Assembly (NCBI GenBank): GCA_028287285.1
Contig: JAQBPY010000226.1
Location: 1-55,699, forward strand
Source of the DNA: Gemmatimonadota bacterium
Lineage (GTDB): Bacteria > Gemmatimonadota > Gemmatimonadetes > Gemmatimonadales > Gemmatimonadaceae
Direction of reading: 5' to 3'
DNA: 55,699 bases
Part shown: in pieces, positions 8,377 to 16,220 of the stretch
Position numbering within the stretch: position 1 is the stretch's first letter
Layout of the letters: every line of letters begins with the position of its first letter
Program-made: the position numbers and the translations under genes
Notes under the pieces: model-generated
Databases searched by the model: none
Seen by the model: the letters and a program-made list of their open reading frames with translations, nothing else
What the model was told of the DNA's origin: nothing

Positions 8377-8585
8377 GCGAAGCACTCGCCAGACCTGTCA
8401 TCCCGCGGGAGTGACCGGAGCACTCGCCAGACCTGTCATCCCGCAGGAGTGACCGGAGCACTCGCCAGACCTGTCATCCCGCAGGAGTGAGCGGAGCACT
8501 CACCAGACCTGTCGTCCCGCAGGATGAGCGGAGCACTCGCCGGACCTGTCATCCCGCAGGAGTGAGCGAAGCGAACGAGTGTCGG
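8355..8585 (+). repeat. 38-bp tandem repeat, about six units
   Basis: Units read approximately CCTGTCATCCCGCAGGAGTG then ACCGGAGCACTCGCCAGA, repeated five to six times with scattered substitutions and one single-base loss near 8521. The first unit overlaps the 3' end of the permease-peptidase gene and supplies its stop. The last unit diverges into GAGCGAAGCGAACGAGTGTCGGGATCT. There are no unique spacers, so this is not a CRISPR array. It resembles short dispersed GC-rich repeats found between genes of soil bacteria. Confidence 0.85.
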
Positions 8586-8599
8586 GATCTACCGTACCG

Positions 8600-9006
8600 T
8601 CTCTTTGCCAGGACCTGGCAGAATTTCTGTGTGTGAGGCTGTGTGCGTGAGTTACTCGACCGCACGGGTAATCGGTCACCCAAACAGGATCCCAGATGGG
8701 GAGGGCCACATTCCATTCCCGGGACGCGCGTTGCGACTTCGCCATGATGTTGCGGAGCGCGAGATAGAGCAACTTCGTGGCCGCGTCATCCGTGGGAAAA
8801 TGCCCGCGGGTCTTGATGATCTTTCGGAGCTGCATGTGGAGGCTCTCGATCGCGTTGGTGGTCGAGAGGAGGCGCCGGACCGCGACCGGATACTGCAGCG
8901 CCGGACTGATGTACTCCCGGTGGCGATGCCAGGTCGGCGCGATGGTGGGAGCGCGCGTGCCCCACTCACTCCGCTCGACGTCCGTGAGGACGGTCCGCGC
9001 AGTCAT
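8600..9006 (-). pseudogene. IS256-family transposase, 3' remnant with right end
   Basis: The reverse strand encodes only the C-terminal quarter of a mutator/IS256-type DDE transposase: LLSTTNAIESLHMQLRK, then TRGHFPTDDAATKLLYLALRNI, both hallmark blocks of the family. The N-terminal catalytic aspartates are absent and homology stops near 9006. Beyond the coding remnant, the sequence near 8605-8635 (CTGGCAGAATTTCTGTGTG) resembles the terminal repeat of such elements. The open frame continues into the 38-bp repeat without meaning. This decayed element marks the left edge of the lanthipeptide locus. Confidence 0.82.
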
Positions 9007-9397
9007 GAGCTCGAGCTTGAGCCCAGACCTGCGGACCTCGGGGGGCTTTTGGTTCCCTTGGTGCGCGACCGGGCTTCGATACGACCGCTATGGGTAGCTC
9101 CGGGAATTGGACGGCCCCAACATAGACGCTTCCCTTAGGCGGTACAACACACGGCAGAGAATTCTCTATCATCCGTGTGGAACCACCTCCAGCAGTGCCG
9201 CGGATGCCAAAGGCGATTCCACGCTACTAGTGTTCGCAAGGGAAGACGGCTAACGTCAGGCGATCTACTACCGATCTACTACCCATCGCGGCGACGGCAG
9301 ACTATCGCCCACCTTTACCAGGCAGCCCCTCAAGCCGCAATCACGCCGATTCCGCGAACGGCCAGCTGGTTGCATCGCCTAGTAGACAGGTGTACCG
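9007..9397. other. intergenic region left of the lanthipeptide locus, no gene seen
   Basis: About 390 bp lies between the IS256 remnant and the stop of the C39/ABC gene. One plus-strand frame (9175-9441) is open, but its composition is unremarkable and it runs into the opposite-strand gene. No promoter or RNA structure is recognised. Confidence 0.35.
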
Positions 9398-11476
9398 CTA
9401 GGCCCGGGAGTCACTCGTGGACCGCAGTCGTCCGTCGATGATATACAATCGACGATAGTTGTCAGGAACAATCTCCGGCCGGGCTGTCAGAAGCACAACC
9501 GCGTCAACGTGTGATCCAAGTGCACCCGCGATCCTATGCGCGCGCGGTTGATCAAGCGAATCCAATGTGGCGTCCACTACAAGGATGCGCGGTGGCTCGA
9601 TGAGCAGACGCGCGATGCAGACGAGCCTCCGCTGATGCGAGGCGAACCCAGGTAGCGCACGAGTGAGCGGTGTCTGCAGGCCCATCGGCAGGGAGCCGAG
9701 CCACTTGTCGAGCCCAACGACGCCGCACGCACTCCAGATGCCTTGGTCGCTCAGACTACTTCCAGTACGAAAGAAGTCGCCGAGTGATCCATCCATCGGC
9801 ATCGCATCCTCAAGCGCGCCGGCAATCATTGATCGCCGCCGCGATTCTGGAAGCAGTCGGATGGTTTCGCCAGACACTCTCACAAATCCGCAAGAAGCAC
9901 GTCTCAGTCCGAGCAACAATTCACTCATGAGGGTCTTTCCAGATCCAGATGCGCCTATTAGGGCCAGAGACTCACCCGGTTCGATGGCGAAAGAAACGCT
10001 ATGAAGCCAGCGCTGCGCGTTATCCATATCGCCGTACGAAAGCGCCTGGCACTCGAGCAACGGGACGGGCGCGATCACGGATGATAGAATCTCATGATCC
10101 TCCAGTACGTCGGCAGAGCGTTCGCGGCCCAGGTCCGTCACCCGCTCAACGCACCGCCGCCATGCACGCAAACGGAGCAGCTCGAGACGAGTACTCGACG
10201 ATACCAGCAATACCGCGATGGAGAGTAGCTGTGTCTCCACCGCACCACTGATTGAAAGCCGCTGCCGGCCCAACTCGACGGCCACCGTCGCGAGCACCAG
10301 TGTGAGAACTACCCCAAGCTCCACGCCGAACGGAAGCACGAGAGCGGCGGGTCCGACTTCATCTGCCGCTGACGCGTACTCGCGCTCGCGCAGGAACCGG
10401 CGCAATGCCTCCCCGAACAGGCCCGCAGCAAGCAAGTCCTGCGGACGATGCAGAATAGCTCTCAATAGTTCGCGCGCGCTATACAGATGAGTTCGATCCT
10501 TCTGTATTCGAAGTCGCCACGGCAGCGCGTCCCAGCCCGCCAATAGCGCACTACCAAGTAGTAGCACACCGGCGGTCCGGATGGAGCGCTGCGCGACGAC
10601 AAGGATCATGACTGGAATGGCCGTGGCGTAACCGACGCGGACGGGGTGGGGAAATTCAACGTTGAACAATGGGTCGGCCTCGCTACCCGTATACTCAAGG
10701 TATCGCTCCGTTCGAGATACAAGGAACCCCTGCTCCGCTTGCTGCAGCCCATTCACAAACTGCGTCGAGATCCCGCTGCCGATCCGATTCACCGCTTGCT
10801 GGTCGAGTCGCGTCAAGCCCTTTGCTATTCGCCAGAGCAATACCGCACAGACAAGAACATAGAACGCCGATGTAACGTTGGCACGTCCCGTAAACACCGA
10901 TTCTGCCAACGATCCAGCAGCGCCCGCGAATAGGACAAAAGTGATGATGCCGAGACTCATGAGAACACCAAGCGCTACCCAGTCGCGCGCTTTGGTCACT
11001 TGCCGCAAGGCGCCTCCAACTACCCTCGAGCGCGAACTTGCATCGCGCGGGGTAGTAATAGGCTCAATTCCGATTGCTATTCCGCTAAAATACCGCTGCA
11101 TCTCCTTAGGGTCGATCAAGCGTCGACCACGCGCTGGATCGACAACGCAATACCGGTCGCCTCGGGAACCTTCAAGTACGACATAATGGCTGCGACGCCA
11201 ATGTAGAATTGCCGGCAGGGGAACATCAGATAGCTCGGACACGGTCACGCTAAACGCATCCGCGTCGAAACCGCACGTGCGGGCAGCGCCGACGATCGCA
11301 TGAACGGTGGTGCCGGCCTGTGAATATCCGAGGATCCGACGTAAGGCGGACCGCACGTCCACGCCTCCGTGGTACTCCAGCACCATCTCAAGTGCGACTA
11401 GACCACAGTCTGCGGGGCCCGATTGTCTCACCGCAGCGACAGCATGTAGACGGCAATCGGCGTCGCGTGGGGTCAC
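9398..11476 (-). CDS. C39 peptidase-ABC protein with degenerate ATPase domain
   Basis: A 692-residue protein of the peptidase-containing ABC transporter type. The C39 domain looks complete: oxyanion Gln at about residue 18 and catalytic Cys at about 24 (QSGPADCG), His at about 97 (RRSHYVVLEG), Asp at about 113 (VVDPARG). A six-helix membrane domain follows at about 165-430. The nucleotide-binding domain keeps Walker A (GASGSGKT, about 508-515). However, the signature is GFASHQRR instead of LSGGQQQR, Walker B ends VVDA instead of DE, and the H-loop reads LLTARP without His. ATP hydrolysis is therefore doubtful, while leader cleavage after double Gly should be possible. The GTG start overlaps the stop of the GT51 gene (GTGA) and has a GAGGG ribosome site. 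Confidence 0.88.
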   Translation of the reverse strand: MTPRDADCRLHAVAAVRQSGPADCGLVALEMVLEYHGGVDVRSALRRILGYSQAGTTVHAIVGAARTCGFDADAFSVTVSELSDVPLPAILHWRRSHYVVLEGSRGDRYCVVDPARGRRLIDPKEMQRYFSGIAIGIEPITTPRDASSRSRVVGGALRQVTKARDWVALGVLMSLGIITFVLFAGAAGSLAESVFTGRANVTSAFYVLVCAVLLWRIAKGLTRLDQQAVNRIGSGISTQFVNGLQQAEQGFLVSRTERYLEYTGSEADPLFNVEFPHPVRVGYATAIPVMILVVAQRSIRTAGVLLLGSALLAGWDALPWRLRIQKDRTHLYSARELLRAILHRPQDLLAAGLFGEALRRFLREREYASAADEVGPAALVLPFGVELGVVLTLVLATVAVELGRQRLSISGAVETQLLSIAVLLVSSSTRLELLRLRAWRRCVERVTDLGRERSADVLEDHEILSSVIAPVPLLECQALSYGDMDNAQRWLHSVSFAIEPGESLALIGASGSGKTLMSELLLGLRRASCGFVRVSGETIRLLPESRRRSMIAGALEDAMPMDGSLGDFFRTGSSLSDQGIWSACGVVGLDKWLGSLPMGLQTPLTRALPGFASHQRRLVCIARLLIEPPRILVVDATLDSLDQPRAHRIAGALGSHVDAVVLLTARPEIVPDNYRRLYIIDGRLRSTSDSRA

Positions 11477-12450
11477 AATCCCTCGCCCTTCGCACTCGCC
11501 GCATCCATGTGCGCCCACCACAAGGGCCGCACTCCAGGGTCTAGGCCCGTTCGGGCTCGCGCCAAATAACCCTCGAAACGGAGGCGATGTAGCCAGCCGC
11601 ACTGGTTGGCGAGTAGGGCCTCCACGGTCGGCGTCCCAGCGTGGCGCGCTGCAGCCGTAGCGTGTCGCTCATGACTCAGGACAGAGGTCAGTGTCAAGCC
11701 CCGCTCCAGTTCCTTGGCTAAGTCGCAAATCCGAAGCTGCATATCGCGTTCCTCCACGAGGCTCAGCAGTCCGACGGAGTAGAGAAACGGGGCTAGTCTG
11801 CGTTGGGTTGCGAGGGCGCGCTGAGCATTGCGGCCTATGAGTGGCGCCCTTGGTGCTGGTAGCAAGCTGACCAGCACGATGGACTGGAACGAGTCTAGTT
11901 CCGATGGCGCACATCCACAGTACGTACGTGAAGCAGCCTCGATACCCCACAGCTGGTCACCCCATTCAACCACATTAAAGTAGAGTTCGAGAATGCGCGC
12001 CTTCGTAAGCATCGTCTCGAGACGTCTGGCGAGGAGTGCTTCGCAGATCTTGCGGGACAAGGACCGATTAGGAGCCAGGAATAGGTTACGCGCGAGCTGT
12101 TGCGTAATGGTACTGACGCCGCGTACCGGCCGCCGGTAAATCAAGGCGCGCAGTATCGCAATTCTTATCTGGCCCCACCAAATGCCCCCGTGCTGGAAGA
12201 ATAGCGGATCCTCTGCTCCTACCGCAGCGCACAAGAGGAAGGGCGAAACGCTGTGTAGCGGAACCCAGTGCGACAGGGCGTCTCCGCTATCTGGGCTATC
12301 GGGTCTTCTGCATTTCATGAAGGACGTCACCGATGGGTTTTCGTCCACCAGCCGGCGAACCTGACCGACGGCCTGCAAGAACTGCAGTACGCTACTGGCA
12401 GACGCTGGCGCGAACTGAGTCTCTCGCTTGGTAGCCAGGGAGACGCTCAT
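11473..12450 (-). CDS. GT51 peptidoglycan glycosyltransferase (monofunctional transglycosylase-like)
   Basis: A protein of about 325 residues with a single GT51 domain and no penicillin-binding transpeptidase domain. Motifs in order: AAVGAEDPLFFQHGG (containing the catalytic Glu), RGVSTITQQLARNLFL, RKICEALLARRLE, and ILELYFNVVEWG followed by GIEAASRTYCG. Such enzymes polymerise lipid II into glycan strands on the outer face of the membrane. No clear N-terminal transmembrane anchor is visible, which is unusual. The ATG at 12450 is a best guess; a TTG lies 42 bases upstream. It is the first gene of a two-gene operon with the C39/ABC protein. Its place inside a lanthipeptide locus suggests a product-insensitive or repair copy (inference). 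Confidence 0.85.
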   Translation of the reverse strand: MSVSLATKRETQFAPASASSVLQFLQAVGQVRRLVDENPSVTSFMKCRRPDSPDSGDALSHWVPLHSVSPFLLCAAVGAEDPLFFQHGGIWWGQIRIAILRALIYRRPVRGVSTITQQLARNLFLAPNRSLSRKICEALLARRLETMLTKARILELYFNVVEWGDQLWGIEAASRTYCGCAPSELDSFQSIVLVSLLPAPRAPLIGRNAQRALATQRRLAPFLYSVGLLSLVEERDMQLRICDLAKELERGLTLTSVLSHERHATAAARHAGTPTVEALLANQCGWLHRLRFEGYLARARTGLDPGVRPLWWAHMDAASAKGEGL

Positions 12451-12501
12451 ATTACTGTGCGAACCCGAGCAAACATGTCCTTCTTGCGGCAAGAGGTATC
12501 A

Positions 12502-12996
12502 ATGAGCTTGTTTGGCACCGTCCCTCCCACAGTTTCAACGCAGTACTCGCTCGACGGCCTTGCACCTCGTTTCCGTGTGCAAGTGCTTGCAATACTTGGA
12601 GACATGCTGCGGGAAGGTCACGACCCCCTGATCGTGGAGTCAATGAGGAGCGACGATCGCCAGCGCTTTCTTTACGGCTTTGGTCGGGACTATGACGATG
12701 GACGGGGCATAGTGACCAACAGCGCAGAGGGGAAGAACTCATGGCACTTCTATGGGCTCGCAGTCGACGTGGTCTCGCGTTCGCGGTTGTGGAAAGCACC
12801 GCCAGAATTCTGGAGCGCCCTCGGCGCCTCTGCAGCTCGGCGCGAACTGACCTGGGGAGGCAACTGGCCGAACTTTCCAGACAAGCCGCATGTGCAGTTT
12901 CCGTCACGCGGGCTCAGTTCGCCAACCAGCCATATCATTGAACTCTACGACAGCGGTGGTTTAGTCAGCGTTTGGACGGAGCTTTCCGCTCTCTAA
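12502..12996 (+). CDS. M15-family D,D-carboxypeptidase/endopeptidase
   Basis: A 164-residue zinc peptidase. Zinc-binding and catalytic blocks are visible: NSWHFYGLAVDVV (His and Asp ligands) and LTWGGNWPNFPDKPHVQF (final His). This fits the small M15 enzymes related to VanY and phage L-Ala-D-Glu peptidases. The start at 12502 has AAGAGG six bases upstream; the longer frame overlaps the divergent GT51 gene. No signal peptide is evident in this short form. A VanY-like activity trims the terminal D-Ala of peptidoglycan stems, a plausible self-protection role beside a lanthipeptide; phage-type endolysin ancestry is an alternative. It is divergent from GT51 with about 50 bp between the starts. Confidence 0.85.
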   Translation: MSLFGTVPPTVSTQYSLDGLAPRFRVQVLAILGDMLREGHDPLIVESMRSDDRQRFLYGFGRDYDDGRGIVTNSAEGKNSWHFYGLAVDVVSRSRLWKAPPEFWSALGASAARRELTWGGNWPNFPDKPHVQFPSRGLSSPTSHIIELYDSGGLVSVWTELSAL

Positions 12997-13249
12997 CCTT
13001 GCAATTAACTACCGTGACCCACATGCTTGTGCAGGCGGGGAGCCGCATCTCAACATTAGGCTGACGGTGTAGTCGCTTGCACTCGTCGGGGCAGCGATGG
13101 TTTGCAGCACTTATGTCGATCCTAAGGAGCTGAGCATCCAAATGACAACTGCGAGTGAGAAAGTACCCGATATTTCTGCAAGTAGCAAACATCGATGTGA
13201 GCAAGAAGTGGTACATAGATCACCATTCCATCAGAAGGAGGTATTCCCT

Positions 13250-15337
13250 GTGGAGCGGGCCGCACGGGTGCGGCGCCTAGCGCTACCGTCAATGCCGCTA
13301 GCGGCGGCGGGTTTCTGTCCGAGCGATTGTGCCAAAGCAGGCAATCTTACCGATGCACGTCGCCCTCGAAGTCAGGCTCGGGCGACTCATGGACTGCGTG
13401 TCGTGCGTAGTTTCGCGTGCCAAGATCTCGTCACGAAGCCCTTTCATGGCTCCGCTCTGGCGGCTGCCCTGGCCTCGGTACTTTTCGCCGGCTCCTTGTC
13501 CGCCCAGCTCCCGACCAATCTGGGATTCGAAGCCGTCAACTACATGCAACAGCCAGCTGGCTGGCACGTGCAGTCCAAGGGTTATGAGATCACGCTTGAC
13601 TCGAGCGTCGCTCGTGAGGGACATTTCGCGCTTCGAACCCGATGGACCGATACGGCCGCCTATTCGACGGCGACGAAGCGCCAAGCGCTTGTTGGGCAAG
13701 TCATCGCGGTTCCTGCCGGCGCATCGCGGGTGCGGCTCTCGGGGCTAGTGCGAACTGAAAACGTCCGCACCGGTATCGCACAGCTGTGGATGTTTGTGAC
13801 CGGAATTGATGAGACAAAGTCACGAGCCAACGCGCAGATGCCGTGGGGAGGGCCACCCAATACGACGCCATGGGCGCGATTCGACATCGAAGTACCGATC
13901 GACTCGGCCGCGCGGCGGATTACGTTCGGCGTTCGCCATGCTGGCGATGGAACAGTCTGGTTCGATTCGCTTGCCCTCAGCGTCGTAGGGGGAGGTAGAA
14001 TCGCAGACGATTTCGCATTTGTCCCCACACCACGTCCGCCGGAAGATTCGACGCGGCTGCTAACCGACGATGAGTTGGCGCTCCGGCCCGATAGCGTGCC
14101 GGTGCGCGAGAAGGCGGAGTACTCAGCGTGGGTTGCATCGCATGCGCGACCAATCCGGTCGCTACTGGCATCGGATTTCTCCGATCTTCGCTTCCTGGCC
14201 CCTCTGCTGACACAAAAGCGCGTCGTGCAACTCGGAGAGAGCGGTCACGGCGTCGCCGAGTTCAGCATGGCCAAGGTGCGCATGATACGCTATCTGCACG
14301 AGGAGCTAGGGTACGACGTGATCGCATTCGAAAGCTCGTTGTACGAGTGCTACCGCGCGCAGCGCGAAGTCGCGACGCTCAGTGCGGTTCGACTGATGCG
14401 TTCGTGCGTCTATGGGACGTGGCACGTAAGCGAGGTGTTGCCCTTGTTCGAGTATCTCAGGGAAACAGAACGTACCAAGCGACCGCTAATCCTTGCTGGA
14501 GTCGACCAACAGACCAGCGCTGCTACGATGGCTTACAGCCGCCCAGAGTTTTTCCGGCACCTCCTATCAGGCGTCGATTCAACCTATGCGCGAGCCGTTC
14601 ATAATATGGACGCTGAATTCCTGGCCAGCAAGAGTACCTCGTCACCGAACACGACGAGATTCGTCGCATTCTACGACTCGCTTGCAAGATTTTTCGCCAC
14701 AAACCGCGTCGCCATTCGCGCGGCCAATCACGACGACCCGGCGATGGTAGACGTTGCACGCCAAACGGCTCTCTCGTTGGCGGTGGACGCGCGTCGCGAT
14801 AAGGTGGGCGCACAAGTCGGCGCGTACCTGCGTGATTCGGCCATGGCAGCCAATCTCGATTTCCTACTCGACGATCTATATGCGGGAAAGAAGGTGATAG
14901 TCTGGGCGCATAATGGTCACATTCGCTATGATGGGAGCACTCGCTCACAGTCCGACACGACACGGAACGCACCCCATTCGATGGGGGCTTTCATCGCAGC
15001 ACATCGTCGTGCGGAACTCTACACAGTGGGATTGTTCATGTACCAAGGGGCTGCGGCATGGAATGACAGGCGCGCCTACCCGATCGCGCCTACGCGCTCA
15101 GGATCACTCGAGTCGATTTTGCACCGCGCGCCGTGGCGCTATTCCTTCCTCGACTTCTCAATGGCGAAACGCGAAGTAGGAAACGAGTGGATATGGCATC
15201 CCCTGTCGGCTCTCTCCTGGGGAACAACGGAAGAGCGCCTGGTGCCACGCGATGAGTACGACGGGGTGCTGTTCATCGATACGGTACACCTGCCTCACTA
15301 CCTTTATGCGCCATTCACGACCACGACGACACCGTAG
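13250..15337 (+). CDS. secreted erythromycin-esterase-family protein
   Basis: A protein of about 695 residues. A hydrophobic export signal (SALAAALASVLFAGSLSAQ) lies about 70 codons after the chosen GTG, so the true start may be later. The GTG at 13250 is favoured by a strong AAGGAGG 8 nt upstream. After the signal comes a carbohydrate-binding-like beta domain (NLGFEAVNY...GWHV). The C-terminal half is the erythromycin esterase fold: VVQLGESGHGVAEFSMAKVR, DVIAFESSLYEC, and KVIVWAHNGHI, carrying the His and Glu residues conserved in EreA/EreB. Family members hydrolyse macrolide lactones or have unknown esterase activity. In this setting it might act on the locus product or an unrelated antibiotic. 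It overlaps the convergent unknown gene by 23 bp. Confidence 0.8.
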   Translation: MERAARVRRLALPSMPLAAAGFCPSDCAKAGNLTDARRPRSQARATHGLRVVRSFACQDLVTKPFHGSALAAALASVLFAGSLSAQLPTNLGFEAVNYMQQPAGWHVQSKGYEITLDSSVAREGHFALRTRWTDTAAYSTATKRQALVGQVIAVPAGASRVRLSGLVRTENVRTGIAQLWMFVTGIDETKSRANAQMPWGGPPNTTPWARFDIEVPIDSAARRITFGVRHAGDGTVWFDSLALSVVGGGRIADDFAFVPTPRPPEDSTRLLTDDELALRPDSVPVREKAEYSAWVASHARPIRSLLASDFSDLRFLAPLLTQKRVVQLGESGHGVAEFSMAKVRMIRYLHEELGYDVIAFESSLYECYRAQREVATLSAVRLMRSCVYGTWHVSEVLPLFEYLRETERTKRPLILAGVDQQTSAATMAYSRPEFFRHLLSGVDSTYARAVHNMDAEFLASKSTSSPNTTRFVAFYDSLARFFATNRVAIRAANHDDPAMVDVARQTALSLAVDARRDKVGAQVGAYLRDSAMAANLDFLLDDLYAGKKVIVWAHNGHIRYDGSTRSQSDTTRNAPHSMGAFIAAHRRAELYTVGLFMYQGAAAWNDRRAYPIAPTRSGSLESILHRAPWRYSFLDFSMAKREVGNEWIWHPLSALSWGTTEERLVPRDEYDGVLFIDTVHLPHYLYAPFTTTTTP

Positions 15338-16139
15338 TCGTGAGACTGCTCGGCGCCAAGTCGAATGAAGAACGATGAATCGCCATTCCATAAGGACTGG
15401 CCGACCTAACGGAATGAAAAACGCTGCCATCGAATAGATGAGACTTGTAAACGTGCTTTCCACAAACCTTGATGTTCATCAGAGTACAAGCGTCCGTATC
15501 GAAGAGTGCGCTCGCAGCCTCGCCAACGGTATCCAAGTACGTAATCACCAGCGAGTGTTCATCCATCACCACGGCGCGTTTCAACGCGGAAAGGTTGCCC
15601 AGCTTCCACTTTCTGTGCCGACCGCTTGCCTTCTCGTATTGGACGAGATGTGACTGTTCACCTATCACCGGCGACACAGTATACGAAAAGGAACCGTCCT
15701 CGGATTGGCACAAGTTCGGAATTCCAAGCGGCTCCGGAATCATCCTGGGAGGGCCAAGAGTCGAGAGCGAGCTACCCTTTCTCTGATAGTGAACGTAGCG
15801 GTGATATGCACATGTGACGGATGCGGCAACATAGTTCAGCACGATGATGCCGTCCGCATCTCGATAGGCATTCGGTGAGCACGCGATCACGTCATCACCC
15901 AAGCCCGCGCCGATGTACTGCGAGTTTGCCCCATCCAGGTCGGAATAGTAAAGATCGTACGCTTGGTATTCCCAAAGGGTGCTGTCATTGACATCTGCCT
16001 TTGGTACCGTTCGCGTTCGCCCCTTGCAGTGTAGAAGCCGATCCTCAAAGGCGAATGGCATATGCGTGAAGAACGTATCGTCGTAGAGCTTCATCTCAGG
16101 TGAGACTCCGCAGATAGGGGATGCGAGAACTAGACTCAT
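15315..16139 (-). CDS. unknown protein downstream of the LanC gene
   Basis: About 274 residues, not recognised. It is rich in short beta-like segments and aromatic/Gly turns (AYDLYYSDLDGANSQYIGAG, DGIIVLNYVAAS), suggesting a beta-propeller or all-beta fold. Several Cys residues are scattered through it. It lies 80 bp after the LanC gene on the same strand, so the two may be cotranscribed. No clear signal peptide is present at the ATG used; a GTG lies two codons upstream. The N terminus looks abrupt, and a 5' truncation of a longer secreted protein is possible. Confidence 0.6.
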   Translation of the reverse strand: MSLVLASPICGVSPEMKLYDDTFFTHMPFAFEDRLLHCKGRTRTVPKADVNDSTLWEYQAYDLYYSDLDGANSQYIGAGLGDDVIACSPNAYRDADGIIVLNYVAASVTCAYHRYVHYQRKGSSLSTLGPPRMIPEPLGIPNLCQSEDGSFSYTVSPVIGEQSHLVQYEKASGRHRKWKLGNLSALKRAVVMDEHSLVITYLDTVGEAASALFDTDACTLMNIKVCGKHVYKSHLFDGSVFHSVRSASPYGMAIHRSSFDLAPSSLTTTVSSWS

Positions 16140-16220
16140 CGGCACTGGCGTGCTCGCGCACTCGCTCCTCGGCTGTGCACAACCGATCAGTGATTGGCAC
16201 CACTGGCGCTTGCAGCATGG

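Noticed and set aside
8355..8585. CRISPR-like direct repeats
   Set aside because: The 38-bp units are directly adjacent, without unique spacers, and no cas genes are nearby.
13097..13249. Upstream extension of the Ere-like gene as a leader or precursor peptide
   Set aside because: No ribosome site at the right distance from the ATG at 13142 and no GG or Cys pattern; the strong AAGGAGG serves the GTG at 13250.
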